From Paenibacillus qinlingensis (GTDB taxonomy: Bacteria > Bacillota > Bacilli > Paenibacillales > NBRC-103111): a stretch of 64,000 nucleotides of DNA. The DNA is taken from positions 248,001 to 312,000 of the forward strand of contig NZ_JABMKY010000003.1 of the NCBI RefSeq assembly GCF_013204845.1, given 5' to 3'. The notes under the pieces are model-generated. The model did no database searches. It was not told the DNA's origin and saw nothing but the letters and a program-made list of their open reading frames with translations. A program made the translations under genes and the position numbers. Shown piece by piece: positions 30,428 through 37,988 of this stretch (the first letter of the stretch is position 1; every line of letters begins with the position of its first letter).

Positions 30428-30566
30428 ATCAAATCGTACAAAGGAAAAGCGGCTTATTGGGTGGAAGTCACACATTATAAGCATATTCACGAAAAAGGAT
30501 TACGATTATTGATTGGATTTCCCTCCTACTTTAGTTCAAAATAGAATTAAGTGGGAGGTAAACGTT

Positions 30567-31211
30567 ATGACAGGGAATATTCTAAGTAAGTTGATTCGCA
30601 TATTTTGGACATTTCTACGAATTAGTCCATTGACCTTTGGTGGTGGCTACGCGATGCTGCCTGCCATTCACCGAGAAGTTGTCTACATGAAGAGGTGGAT
30701 GTCAGACGCGGAAATGTCAGAGCTTCTGGCCATCTCTGGTGCAGCACCGGGTGGTGTCGGCGTCAATGTTTCGGCATTGGTCGGTTACCGTCTAGCCGGC
30801 ATCGCTGGTGCCATTGTGGCTGTTGTCGGAATTACACTTCCGACCTTCTTGATCGTCCTCATGCTAAGTGTGCTGTACGCTTGGCTTGAACATTACGCCA
30901 AAATGCAAGCTCTTATGGAGGGGATCCATGCTTCGATTATAGGTCTTATTGCGGCAGCAGCGTACAAAATGGCGAAATCATCGATCTTCGATCGGCTTAC
31001 CCTCCTTATAGCGGTAGGCACTGTGGTTGTGATGCTCGTCGTTCAGGTATCGCCTCTCGTCTTGATCACACTCGGTGTATTGGTTGGTCTCATCGCAACT
31101 TATCTCAAGAACAAATGGGGCATGTCGAAACCCCTTTCTCATACAGAACCACCTGTATCTACAAGTGCTGACAACAAGACCGCTGACTGGTATATGGCGG
31201 ATGGGATTTAA
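30567..31211 (+). CDS. chromate transporter, short-chain CHR subunit 1
   Basis: Half-size CHR-domain membrane protein of 214 residues. The family signatures FLRISPLTFGGGYAMLPAIH and LLAISGAAPGGVGVNVSALV (the G-PGP-like loop) are present, followed by several transmembrane helices. GGGAGG precedes the ATG at 30567; the open frame extends upstream but has no better start. It pairs with a second half-size gene 19 nt downstream. Such pairs form a heterodimer equivalent to one long ChrA. The role is chromate or other oxyanion efflux (known for the family). Confidence 0.88.
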   Translation: MTGNILSKLIRIFWTFLRISPLTFGGGYAMLPAIHREVVYMKRWMSDAEMSELLAISGAAPGGVGVNVSALVGYRLAGIAGAIVAVVGITLPTFLIVLMLSVLYAWLEHYAKMQALMEGIHASIIGLIAAAAYKMAKSSIFDRLTLLIAVGTVVVMLVVQVSPLVLITLGVLVGLIATYLKNKWGMSKPLSHTEPPVSTSADNKTADWYMADGI

Positions 31212-31230
31212 GAAATGAGGTGCTTCGTAG

Positions 31231-31773
31231 ATGCTACTCCAATTATTTCTCACCTTTTTCCAAATAGGACTCGTATCCTTTGGCGGCGGCTATGCCATGA
31301 TTCCTGTCATCCAGCTTGAAGTTGAGCAGCATCAATGGCTGACAATGGATGAATTCCATCATGTGATTGCCTTGGCTGGAACCAGCCCTGGTCCCATTGC
31401 TACGAATAGTGCCACGTTAATTGGCTATGAAATAGCGGGTATCCCTGGAGCAATGTTGGCGACATTAGGCATGGTACTGCCGTCTTTGGTTCTCATCATT
31501 TTCGTAGCGGCATTCTTGATGCGCTGGCATTCGCATACGTGGTTTAAATCTTCCTTTTACGGTCTCAAGCCTGTTGTAACAGGTTTTATCATCTATGCAG
31601 CGCTGCATTTTGGCCAATCATCCTTTGGAACTGTAGAGACAGGAGTTACTTGGCAACAAGTTGCAACACTCCTCATCGCAGGTGGCGCTTTTATAGCTAT
31701 CGTCAAGTATAAACTGCATCCGATTTTTGTTATCGTTGGCGCAGGCATGTTGGGCATCGTTTTTTTCTTGTGA
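31231..31773 (+). CDS. chromate transporter, short-chain CHR subunit 2
   Basis: Second half of the CHR pair, 180 residues. The same signatures appear as FFQIGLVSFGGGYAMIPVIQ and VIALAGTSPGPIATNSATLI, with transmembrane helices to the C-terminus (IFVIVGAGMLGIVFFL). GAGGTG precedes the ATG by 8 nt. Together with the upstream gene it should form the complete two-subunit transporter. Confidence 0.88.
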   Translation: MLLQLFLTFFQIGLVSFGGGYAMIPVIQLEVEQHQWLTMDEFHHVIALAGTSPGPIATNSATLIGYEIAGIPGAMLATLGMVLPSLVLIIFVAAFLMRWHSHTWFKSSFYGLKPVVTGFIIYAALHFGQSSFGTVETGVTWQQVATLLIAGGAFIAIVKYKLHPIFVIVGAGMLGIVFFL

Positions 31774-31904
31774 AAATGATATTCCAGTGGGAGATGTATG
31801 ACTCAGCAGAGGGGGCAATAATCGCCGTCTCCGCACTGAATCCGCACCAAATTCCCACTGAGCCGTCGAAAATCGCCCTCTCAGCAGCAGCGATCAAGTA
31901 ACCG
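31774..31904. other. intergenic stretch with an inverted repeat
   Basis: No gene is seen between the CHR pair and the terminator at 31905. CAGTGGGA (31785-31792) and TCCCACTG (31853-31860) form an 8-bp inverted repeat around a GC-rich stretch. Its purpose is not apparent. Confidence 0.4.
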
Positions 31905-31949
31905 AAAACTCCCATGTTGCCTACTAAGGCAATAAAAGGGAGTTTTTTT
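31905..31949 (+). terminator. intrinsic terminator after the chromate transporter pair
   Basis: AAACTCCC..TTGCC / GGCAA..GGGAGTTT stem with an internal bulge, followed by TTTT. Confidence 0.8.
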
Positions 31950-31997
31950 GTGATAAATATTTCTTTTATAGGCAATAAACATCTTTATATTTCAGAT

Positions 31998-32029
31998 ATT
32001 TGTTATATAATGTACAATATATAACAAAT
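31998..32029 (+). promoter_or_regulatory. perfect 12-bp inverted repeat resembling a CcpN operator, upstream of ccpN
   Basis: ATTTGTTATATA (31998-32009) and TATATAACAAAT (32018-32029) flank ATGTACAA. Each arm reads TTTGTTATATA, matching the published CcpN site TRTGHYATAYW at 10 of 11 positions. Possible -10 boxes TATAAT (32006) and TACAAT (32013) lie inside it. Autoregulation is inferred. Confidence 0.6.
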
Positions 32030-32076
32030 AGAACATACTATATAACGGTATTTCATTGCTTTAGGAGGGAAACATC

Positions 32077-32709
32077 ATCGAACTTACGGCTCGCCAGTTA
32101 GAAATAATTGATCTCGTCGGCAAATATGCGCCAATTACTGGCGAACGCATCGCTGAGCTGCTCGGCATTAGTCGTCCAACCATTCGATCAGATTTAGCTG
32201 TATTAGTCATGCTACGGCATATCGATGCCAAGCCGAAGGTAGGCTATTTTCTAGGAACAGCGGCACTGGATGTACACACACCTTTCAAGTTGATCGATTC
32301 GATGAAGGTCAAGGACGTGATGGGAATCCCCGTCTTACTTCGCGAGACGGTCACTGTGAGCGACGCAGTGGTTACCCTTTTTCTCGAAAATGTAGGGAGT
32401 CTAATGATTGTCAATCAGGAAGGTACATTAGCAGGAGTGGTATCACGAAAAGATCTACTGAAGGTTACGTTAGGACATGCTACGGCAACGGCCATGCCAG
32501 TCTCGCTGGTGATGACCAGGCAACCCAACATTATTACGGTCAAGCCTGAAGATAGCGTGCTAGAAGCAGCTCGGAAAATGATTCAGCATGAAGTGGACAG
32601 CTTACCCGTCATTAATGCGATTGAGGGTCGGGAAGGGCTGGAAGTTGTAGGCCGAATTACGAAAACAACAATGACCAAATTGCTGCTGGATGTAGCGCTA
32701 GGTACGTAA
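32077..32709 (+). CDS. ccpN: CcpN-type repressor of gluconeogenic genes (HTH + two CBS domains), non-canonical start
   Basis: DNA-binding regulator of 210 residues, close to Bacillus subtilis CcpN in length. The N-terminal HTH reads IELTARQLEIIDLVGKYAPI followed by GERIAELLGISRPTIRSDLA. KPKVGYFLG follows, then two CBS domains (about 80-130 and 145-200, with VVSRKDLLKVTLG and VVGRITKTTMTKLLLD). The frame has a TAG at 32062 and no ATG, GTG or TTG before the HTH; the first ATG (32209) would remove the whole HTH. AGGAGGG (32063-32069) is 7 nt from ATC at 32077, so an ATC start, or a base error, is likely. It heads the yqfL and glpX genes, matching its role in gluconeogenesis. Confidence 0.88.
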   Translation: MELTARQLEIIDLVGKYAPITGERIAELLGISRPTIRSDLAVLVMLRHIDAKPKVGYFLGTAALDVHTPFKLIDSMKVKDVMGIPVLLRETVTVSDAVVTLFLENVGSLMIVNQEGTLAGVVSRKDLLKVTLGHATATAMPVSLVMTRQPNIITVKPEDSVLEAARKMIQHEVDSLPVINAIEGREGLEVVGRITKTTMTKLLLDVALGT

Positions 32710-32725
32710 ATCAGGGGGAATTTAC

Positions 32726-33529
32726 ATGGGAGAGAAGCTGCATACCATTTTCGTATGTTCGGATTCGGTAGGAGAAACAGCAAATACAGTTGTTCAAGCA
32801 ACGATTCGGCAGTTTAATGCAAGTCAGGTTGTCGTTAAGCGACATGGTTCCATTCGAACCGAAGATGAAGTACGTGCGATCGTAGAGGAAGCCTCCCGAC
32901 AGAAGGGATTTATCGCCTACACGCTTGTTTTGCCTGAACTTAGAGAAATGATGCGGCAAGAAGCCATCCGATTGAATGTGAATGCCATCGATATTATGGG
33001 ACCCATGATGCAAGCCTTTATTGACACGTTTAAGGATTCGCCTAAGCGTAAAGTCGGGCTGCTCTATCAACTGGATGAACAATATTATCAACGGGTTGAA
33101 GCCGTAGAGTTTACAGTCAATAGTGATGATGGCAAGGATCCTAGCACAATGAAGCAGGCACATATCGTCCTGATAGGACCATCACGAACTTCCAAGACTC
33201 CGCTTAGCATATATTTGGCGCACAAAGGATTTAAGGTATCGAACTATCCTTTAGTTCCGGAGGTAAAACCGCCTAGCATATTGTTTGAACTTGATCCAAA
33301 GAAGCTAGTTGGACTGACGATGAGTGTGGATAAGCTGATTGGTATTCGTACAGAACGGCTGAAAGCCGTTGGACTTCCTTTTGGTGCTAAATATGCAACG
33401 AAAGAGCGCATAGAGGAAGAATTAGCTTTTGCCATGAAACTATATCGTGAATTGGGTTGTTCGATTATCGATGTGAGCGAGAAAGCAATCGAGGAAACAG
33501 CGGGTTTAATTTTGGCGGAGAGATCATAA
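32726..33529 (+). CDS. yqfL: pyruvate, phosphate dikinase regulatory protein (bifunctional kinase/pyrophosphorylase)
   Basis: DUF299/PSRP protein of 267 residues that phosphorylates and dephosphorylates pyruvate phosphate dikinase or PEP synthase. Family features are TIFVCSDSVGETANTVVQA at the N-terminus, DIMGPMMQAF near residue 90 and the P-loop GPSRTSKTPLSIYLAHKG at 151-168. The strictly conserved NYPLVPEVKPP follows. GGGGGAA precedes the ATG. It lies 16 nt after ccpN, the same order as in Bacillus, so the two form an operon that tunes the pyruvate/PEP node. Confidence 0.94.
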   Translation: MGEKLHTIFVCSDSVGETANTVVQATIRQFNASQVVVKRHGSIRTEDEVRAIVEEASRQKGFIAYTLVLPELREMMRQEAIRLNVNAIDIMGPMMQAFIDTFKDSPKRKVGLLYQLDEQYYQRVEAVEFTVNSDDGKDPSTMKQAHIVLIGPSRTSKTPLSIYLAHKGFKVSNYPLVPEVKPPSILFELDPKKLVGLTMSVDKLIGIRTERLKAVGLPFGAKYATKERIEEELAFAMKLYRELGCSIIDVSEKAIEETAGLILAERS

Positions 33530-33576
33530 CGCATCAGTTAAACAAATCAAACCAATTTCGGGAGGGTGGATCGCTT

Positions 33577-34542
33577 ATGCAAAGAGACTTATCGTTGGAA
33601 ATTGTACGGGTAACGGAAGCAGCAGCCATTGCATCATCTAGCTGGACAGGTAAAGGGAATAAGCATGATGCGGACGGGGCAGCAACCTCTGCGATGCGGG
33701 AATATTTTCGTGCCGTTCCTTTCCGGGGGACGGTTGTCATTGGTGAAGGGGAAATGGATGAAGCGCCAATGCTTTACATTGGTGAAGAGGTAGGCAGCGG
33801 CATTGGACCTGAATTTGATGTGGCCGTTGATCCCTTAGAGGGAACTGATATTGTGGCAAGTGGTCGGAATAATGCCCTATCTGTTGTGGCTATCGCTGAG
33901 AAAGGCAATCTCCTCCATGCCCCTGATATGTATATGGCGAAGTTGGCGGTGGGTCCACGGTTGGCTGGCAAGCTGAGTCTTGAAGATCCGCTTGAGATGA
34001 CTATTCAGAAAGCGGCAAGTATTCTGCAGAAGGAAATCTCAGAGATGACGGTCTCCATCCTAGATCGCAATCGACATGCCGAACATATTATGATTTTGCG
34101 TAAACTAGGGGTCAAAATATATTTACTAAGCGACGGCGATGTGGCCGGGGCGATGGCAGTGGCTTTCCCAGAAACGGGAATTGACCTGCATGTAGGTTCT
34201 GGGGGAGCACCTGAAGGTGTTCTTGCAGCAGCGGCTTTGCGCTGTATGGGAGGCGAACTGCAAGGGCGTTTGCTGCCCGAGAATGAAGAGGAACACGAAC
34301 GTTGCCTAGCCATGGGGATTTCGGATCCTTTGAAAGTTTTGGGTATGCGGGACCTTGTGGGTGATTCCGATATTATTTTCGCAGCAACTGGAGTCACATC
34401 AGGCGATTTCTTAAACGGTGTCAAATATGGCTGGGGCGGTCGTGCGCAAACCCACTCGGTCGTAATGAGAGCACAGACGCAGACGGTGCGTTTTATCCAA
34501 TGTGTTCACCAGTTGCAGGAGGAACAACGCGGGAGCGCCTAA
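33577..34542 (+). CDS. glpX: class II fructose-1,6-bisphosphatase
   Basis: GlpX-type bisphosphatase of 321 residues, hydrolysing fructose 1,6-bisphosphate in gluconeogenesis. Signatures are GKGNKHDADGAATSAMREYF, the metal site GEGEMDEAPML, DPLEGTDIVA, and GSGGAPEGVLAAAALRCMGG. The ATG at 33577 follows GGGAGGG. The frame also runs upstream into yqfL without a suitable start. It completes a gluconeogenesis cluster with ccpN and yqfL; the gap of 47 nt allows co-transcription. Confidence 0.95.
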   Translation: MQRDLSLEIVRVTEAAAIASSSWTGKGNKHDADGAATSAMREYFRAVPFRGTVVIGEGEMDEAPMLYIGEEVGSGIGPEFDVAVDPLEGTDIVASGRNNALSVVAIAEKGNLLHAPDMYMAKLAVGPRLAGKLSLEDPLEMTIQKAASILQKEISEMTVSILDRNRHAEHIMILRKLGVKIYLLSDGDVAGAMAVAFPETGIDLHVGSGGAPEGVLAAAALRCMGGELQGRLLPENEEEHERCLAMGISDPLKVLGMRDLVGDSDIIFAATGVTSGDFLNGVKYGWGGRAQTHSVVMRAQTQTVRFIQCVHQLQEEQRGSA

Positions 34543-34626
34543 CCTAATTCAACTAATTCTGCTAGACATGTGCCAAGTTCCCCTCCGCATATACTTGAGT
34601 TGAGAAGATGCGAAAAGAGGGATAAC

Positions 34627-35292
34627 ATGAGCTTGTCTTCAATTGATTTTCTTTCTGTCGTCCGCAGTTGCATACCTGAGGAGGCCGAGATTGTCGTGCT
34701 GAAGCAGGAGGGAGATCCCGCGGCGATTCTTTACGCCGATGTGGATGGTGATGGGTTTCCAGAAATCACAGCCCTATATAGATATTTAGACCATCAATAT
34801 TTGTTTTCCTTGAAAGAGTACTCAGGCAATTGGTTTCCGATCGGGTCAGCATCAACAGGGAAGAATCTGGCTGTGAAGGACTTCGCTGCAGCTCCCGTTT
34901 CACGCAAAGAAGGCTGGGATGTCCTTATTGGTTGGGAGCGGGTGGATGAACCTGCAGTAGAACTGGATATTATTCAATGGACACAGACAGGCTTCCAGCG
35001 CGTAATACCACCGGGAACGACCTATTCACATTTGGAAATCGAGGATATGCCGACACGCAATGGTCAAGACGGCCTTTGTGAAATCGCGTTATGGACGCAG
35101 GAGCAAGGTCAAGCTTATCGTGTAGAAACGTATCGCTGGGATCCCTACCGGCTTGTGCCGACAAGTGATGTGCATGCCTACTATTTCCAAAAGGTTGCTC
35201 GCTACTACGAGAATTTAACACAGGAACAACCGAATGAGGGGCTGTACCGAAGTTATTTAGAGGATGCTCAGAAGCGGGCAGGGGCTAACTAG
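34627..35292 (+). CDS. hypothetical protein with a VCBS/FG-GAP-like calcium loop
   Basis: Protein of 221 residues, not assigned to a known pathway. ADVDGDGFPEITALYRY near residue 38 resembles a DxDxDG calcium-binding or FG-GAP loop, and the rest is Trp/Tyr-rich beta structure (FSLKEYSGNWFPIG, VLIGWERVDEP). There is no signal peptide or lipobox, which is unusual for FG-GAP proteins. AGAGGG precedes the ATG at 34627. It follows glpX by 84 nt and may be monocistronic. Confidence 0.72.
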   Translation: MSLSSIDFLSVVRSCIPEEAEIVVLKQEGDPAAILYADVDGDGFPEITALYRYLDHQYLFSLKEYSGNWFPIGSASTGKNLAVKDFAAAPVSRKEGWDVLIGWERVDEPAVELDIIQWTQTGFQRVIPPGTTYSHLEIEDMPTRNGQDGLCEIALWTQEQGQAYRVETYRWDPYRLVPTSDVHAYYFQKVARYYENLTQEQPNEGLYRSYLEDAQKRAGAN

Positions 35293-35303
35293 GGGAATTC
35301 AAT

Positions 35304-35338
35304 AAAAGTCAGGAGGATTTTTCTCTTGGCTTTTTTTG
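35304..35338 (+). terminator. probable intrinsic terminator
   Basis: AAAGTCAGGAGGA / TCTCTTGGCTTT stem with wobble pairs and a bulge, followed by TTTT. Confidence 0.5.
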
Positions 35339-35380
35339 TGTCGCAATATCTGAGTATGATTGTCCGAATGTTAGACTAAA

Positions 35381-35394
35381 AATAAGCGTTTTCA
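35381..35394 (+). promoter_or_regulatory. cre-like site upstream of the second Gfo/Idh gene
   Basis: AATAAGCGTTTTCA matches the CcpA cre consensus TGWAANCGNTNWCA at 12 of 14 positions, 75 nt before the start at 35469. Consensus match only. Confidence 0.4.
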
Positions 35395-35468
35395 TGTGCT
35401 ACATTTAAGAAAGTTGTCTAAATATCATATATGCACATGCAAGGAAAAAACCTACTGGAGGTCTTCAC

Positions 35469-36554
35469 ATGTCACGTAAGTATCGAATTGGAATTATTGG
35501 TTGCGGTGGAATTGCGAATGGTAAGCATTTACCTAGTTTAAGTAAGCTCTCCAATGTTGAATTAGTCGCATTTTGTGACATCATTCAAGAGAGTGCGGCA
35601 ACTGCTGCAGCGAAATATGGGATTGAAGGCGCGCTAGTTTGCGAAGATTATAAAGAAATTCTACAAGATGCCACGATTGATATCGTGCATGTCTTAACAC
35701 CGAACATTTCACATGCGGAAATTTCAATTGCTGCTCTTGAAGCTGGCAAGCATGTTATGTGTGAGAAACCGATGGCGAAAACAGCTGAAGATGCGAAACG
35801 TATGGTTGAAACAGCGAAACGCACTGGCAAAAAGCTGACCATTGGCTATAACAACCGTTTCCGCCCGGATAGTCAGCATTTGAAAAATGTATGTGCTGAT
35901 GGCGAGCTTGGTCACATTTATTTTGCTAAAGCACATGCGATTCGTCGTCGTGCTGTACCGACATGGGGTGTATTCCTTGATGAAGAGAAACAAGGTGGCG
36001 GTCCGTTAATCGATATCGGTACGCATGCCCTGGATCTTACACTTTGGATGATGGACAACTACAAGCCGAAGGTTGTATTAGGTACGTCCTACCATGAATT
36101 GTCCCAAACGGAAAACGCTGCTAACGCATGGGGGCCATGGGATCCTAGTAAATTTACCGTTGAGGATTCTGCTTTCGGGATGATCGTGATGGAGAATGGT
36201 GCAACCATTATTCTTGAATCCAGCTGGGCGTTGAACACACTTGAAGTAGACGAAGCGAAATGCTCGCTGAGTGGTACGGAAGGCGGCGCGGATATGAAAG
36301 GCGGCCTTCGCATCAATGGTGAGAAGCATAGTCGTCTATACACAACTGAGGTTGATTTAAAAGCAGGCGGAGTTGCTTTCTACGATGGCAAAACCGAGAG
36401 CGCTGCTGATGTGGAAATGCGCACTTGGATCAATGCGATTGATCAAGATATTGATCCGGTTGTTACGCCTGAACAGGCTTATGTTGTATCGCAAATTCTT
36501 GAAGCCATCTATGAGTCCGCTCGCACGGGCAAAGCTGTTTACTTAAACCAATAG
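35469..36554 (+). CDS. Gfo/Idh/MocA family oxidoreductase
   Basis: NAD(P)-dependent dehydrogenase of 361 residues. The Rossmann motif GIIGCGGIANGKHLPSL starts at residue 8, CEKPMAKT near residue 98 holds the catalytic Lys, and GGGPLIDIGTHALDLTLWMM supplies the conserved Asp/His. TGGAGGT precedes the ATG. It is a paralogue of the gene at 9358 but stands alone here with its own terminator. A sugar, inositol or sugar-acid substrate is likely. Confidence 0.9.
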   Translation: MSRKYRIGIIGCGGIANGKHLPSLSKLSNVELVAFCDIIQESAATAAAKYGIEGALVCEDYKEILQDATIDIVHVLTPNISHAEISIAALEAGKHVMCEKPMAKTAEDAKRMVETAKRTGKKLTIGYNNRFRPDSQHLKNVCADGELGHIYFAKAHAIRRRAVPTWGVFLDEEKQGGGPLIDIGTHALDLTLWMMDNYKPKVVLGTSYHELSQTENAANAWGPWDPSKFTVEDSAFGMIVMENGATIILESSWALNTLEVDEAKCSLSGTEGGADMKGGLRINGEKHSRLYTTEVDLKAGGVAFYDGKTESAADVEMRTWINAIDQDIDPVVTPEQAYVVSQILEAIYESARTGKAVYLNQ

Positions 36555-36565
36555 GATTGTCAATG

Positions 36566-36603
36566 GAAAACCATGAGGATGATAAGTCCTGATGGTTTTT
36601 TCT
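36566..36603 (+). terminator. intrinsic terminator after the second Gfo/Idh gene
   Basis: AAAACCATGAGGA / TCCTGATGGTTTT stem with one mismatch and a TGATAAG loop, followed by TT. Confidence 0.88.
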
Positions 36604-36705
36604 TTGCTGTTGATTTTGATGGGATTTGAAAAATGGCGCTGTGATGGCGTATGCTTATCAATAGATTGCCATTATATTGTTATTGAGGGAAAGGAAGCGA
36701 ACCAT

Positions 36706-37488
36706 ATGCAATTAGGCTTGCAAAATAAGGTGGCTTTAATCACCGGAGGAAGCAAAGGGATCGGACTCGCTACCGCCATTTCTTTGTCCCGCGAAGGGGC
36801 GAAAGTGGCTATACTTGCGCGAAATGCAGAGCAGCTTCAGGAAGCTGCGATCCAAATTGCCAATCTAACCGAGGGCGAAGTTCTCACGATTGAGGCGGAT
36901 GTGACTTCAGAGGCTGATTGTCGGAGAGCAATTGAAGAGACAGTTCAACGTTTTGGCGGTTTACATATTCTTGTGAATAATGCAGGGACTTCTGCGGCGG
37001 CACCGTTTGAACAAGTAGGTTCGGCCGTGTGGCGCCAAGATTTGGAATTGAAGTTATTCGGCGCGATTCATTGCTCGCAATTTGCCATTCCACATATGCG
37101 AGAAGCAGGCGGCGGCTCGATCGTGAATGTTACAACTTCTGCAGCCAAGACTCCTCCAGCATCTTCTCTGCCAACATCGGTTAGTAGAGCGGCTGGTTTG
37201 GCATTAACGAATGCCATGAGCAAAGATTTGGGTTCTGCCCAGATTCGGGTCAATACCGTATGTATTGGAACAATTCGCAGCGACCAAATCGAGAAGGTTT
37301 GGAAAAAGCATGCACCAGAGCTTACTTGGGAAGAGTTCGCTAGTGATCCGCGACATGATATTCCCTTAGGCCGTATTGGCAATGCAGAGGAAGCAGCAAA
37401 TGTGATTACCTTTTTGGCATCGGATGCAGCGTCCTATGTAACGGGGACCTCTGTGAATATTGATGGTGGAAAAGGCGCAGCCTTATAG
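36706..37488 (+). CDS. SDR family oxidoreductase lacking the usual Tyr-Lys pair
   Basis: Short-chain dehydrogenase-like protein of 260 residues. The nucleotide site TGGSKGIGLAT and the NNAG motif (ILVNNAGTSAAA) are intact. Aligned on the family, the YxxxK positions read Thr and Arg (PTSVSRAAG), and the catalytic Ser position is Thr with Ser adjacent (NVTTSAAK). It ends VTGTSVNIDGGKGAAL as usual. A known subgroup of FabG-like SDRs also lacks the canonical tetrad. The ATG at 36706 follows GGAAAGGAAG; earlier in-frame codons overlap the preceding terminator. Catalysis, if any, must differ from classical SDRs. Confidence 0.88.
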   Translation: MQLGLQNKVALITGGSKGIGLATAISLSREGAKVAILARNAEQLQEAAIQIANLTEGEVLTIEADVTSEADCRRAIEETVQRFGGLHILVNNAGTSAAAPFEQVGSAVWRQDLELKLFGAIHCSQFAIPHMREAGGGSIVNVTTSAAKTPPASSLPTSVSRAAGLALTNAMSKDLGSAQIRVNTVCIGTIRSDQIEKVWKKHAPELTWEEFASDPRHDIPLGRIGNAEEAANVITFLASDAASYVTGTSVNIDGGKGAAL

Positions 37489-37500
37489 AAGTTCAAATGC

Positions 37501-37546
37501 AACAAAGCCTATGTCTCTCCGTTAACGGAAGGGCATAGGCTTTGTT
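37501..37546. terminator. hairpin terminator after the SDR gene, possibly bidirectional
   Basis: AACAAAGCCTATG / CATAGGCTTTGTT, a perfect 13-bp stem enclosing a second hairpin TCCGTTAACGGA. The T-run is weak. Confidence 0.6.
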
Positions 37547-37579
37547 CATCTTCTATGTTTCTTAGGGGAATGGCTAAGA

Positions 37580-37672
37580 TTACGCTCTACGTTTCTTTCT
37601 TAGATACCAGACGACCATCGAGATAGCGTCTCGGATTGAAGTGTTTTGGTGAAAAGCGAATGTGATTGTCAT
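37580..37672 (-). CDS. candidate small protein, 30 residues
   Basis: A short reading frame, ATG at 37672 to TAA at 37580, with GGGAGG 10 nt upstream. The peptide begins MTITFAFHQNTSIRDAISMV and ends WYLRKKRRA, so it has a hydrophobic middle and a strongly basic tail. It is convergent with the SDR gene. Too short for confident calling from sequence alone. No family is recognised. Confidence 0.4.
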   Translation of the reverse strand: MTITFAFHQNTSIRDAISMVVWYLRKKRRA

Positions 37673-37872
37673 AAGCAAGAAACCTCCCTAACCCTGAAAG
37701 AATGTCAAGCATGAATAGTATTACGTAAGTAAATCGACGTTGGTTCTATTTTTTTTTAGTGGGTTAAGCCTATTTTCTTAAATAAATCTGATCGATGGTT
37801 CACTTTAACTATAGGCATTATTTTTGGATCCTCTAGCTTGTTCAAAAAGGACGTCAAAAATGTTAATTTTGC
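37673..37872. other. intergenic region upstream of the GH88 promoter
   Basis: No gene is visible on the plus strand. The right part leads into the GH88 promoter and the left part would contain the promoter of the candidate small gene. No repeat or riboswitch-like structure was recognised. Confidence 0.4.
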
Positions 37873-37925
37873 TTGACAGGTTAAACGTTTCAATTTAATC
37901 TAAATATGAGTGTTAAACGTTTAAC
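37873..37925 (+). promoter_or_regulatory. sigma-A promoter with two LacI-type operators for the GH88 unit
   Basis: TTGACA (37873-37878), a 17-bp spacer and TAATCT (37896-37901). Operator 1, GTTAAACGTTTCAA (37880-37893), lies inside the spacer. Operator 2, GTTAAACGTTTAAC (37912-37925), is a perfect palindrome just past the expected start site. The centres are 32 bp apart. This is a classic repression layout; the repressor is not in the window. Confidence 0.78.
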
Positions 37926-37988
37926 TCGCTAGTGAAGTTGAGGCAGTTATTGAGCAACCTATAACAAGGGATACGGAGTGATTCTATC

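Noticed and set aside
32209-32709. Short version of ccpN starting at ATG 32209
   Set aside because: It would remove the whole helix-turn-helix, which is clearly encoded in frame upstream.
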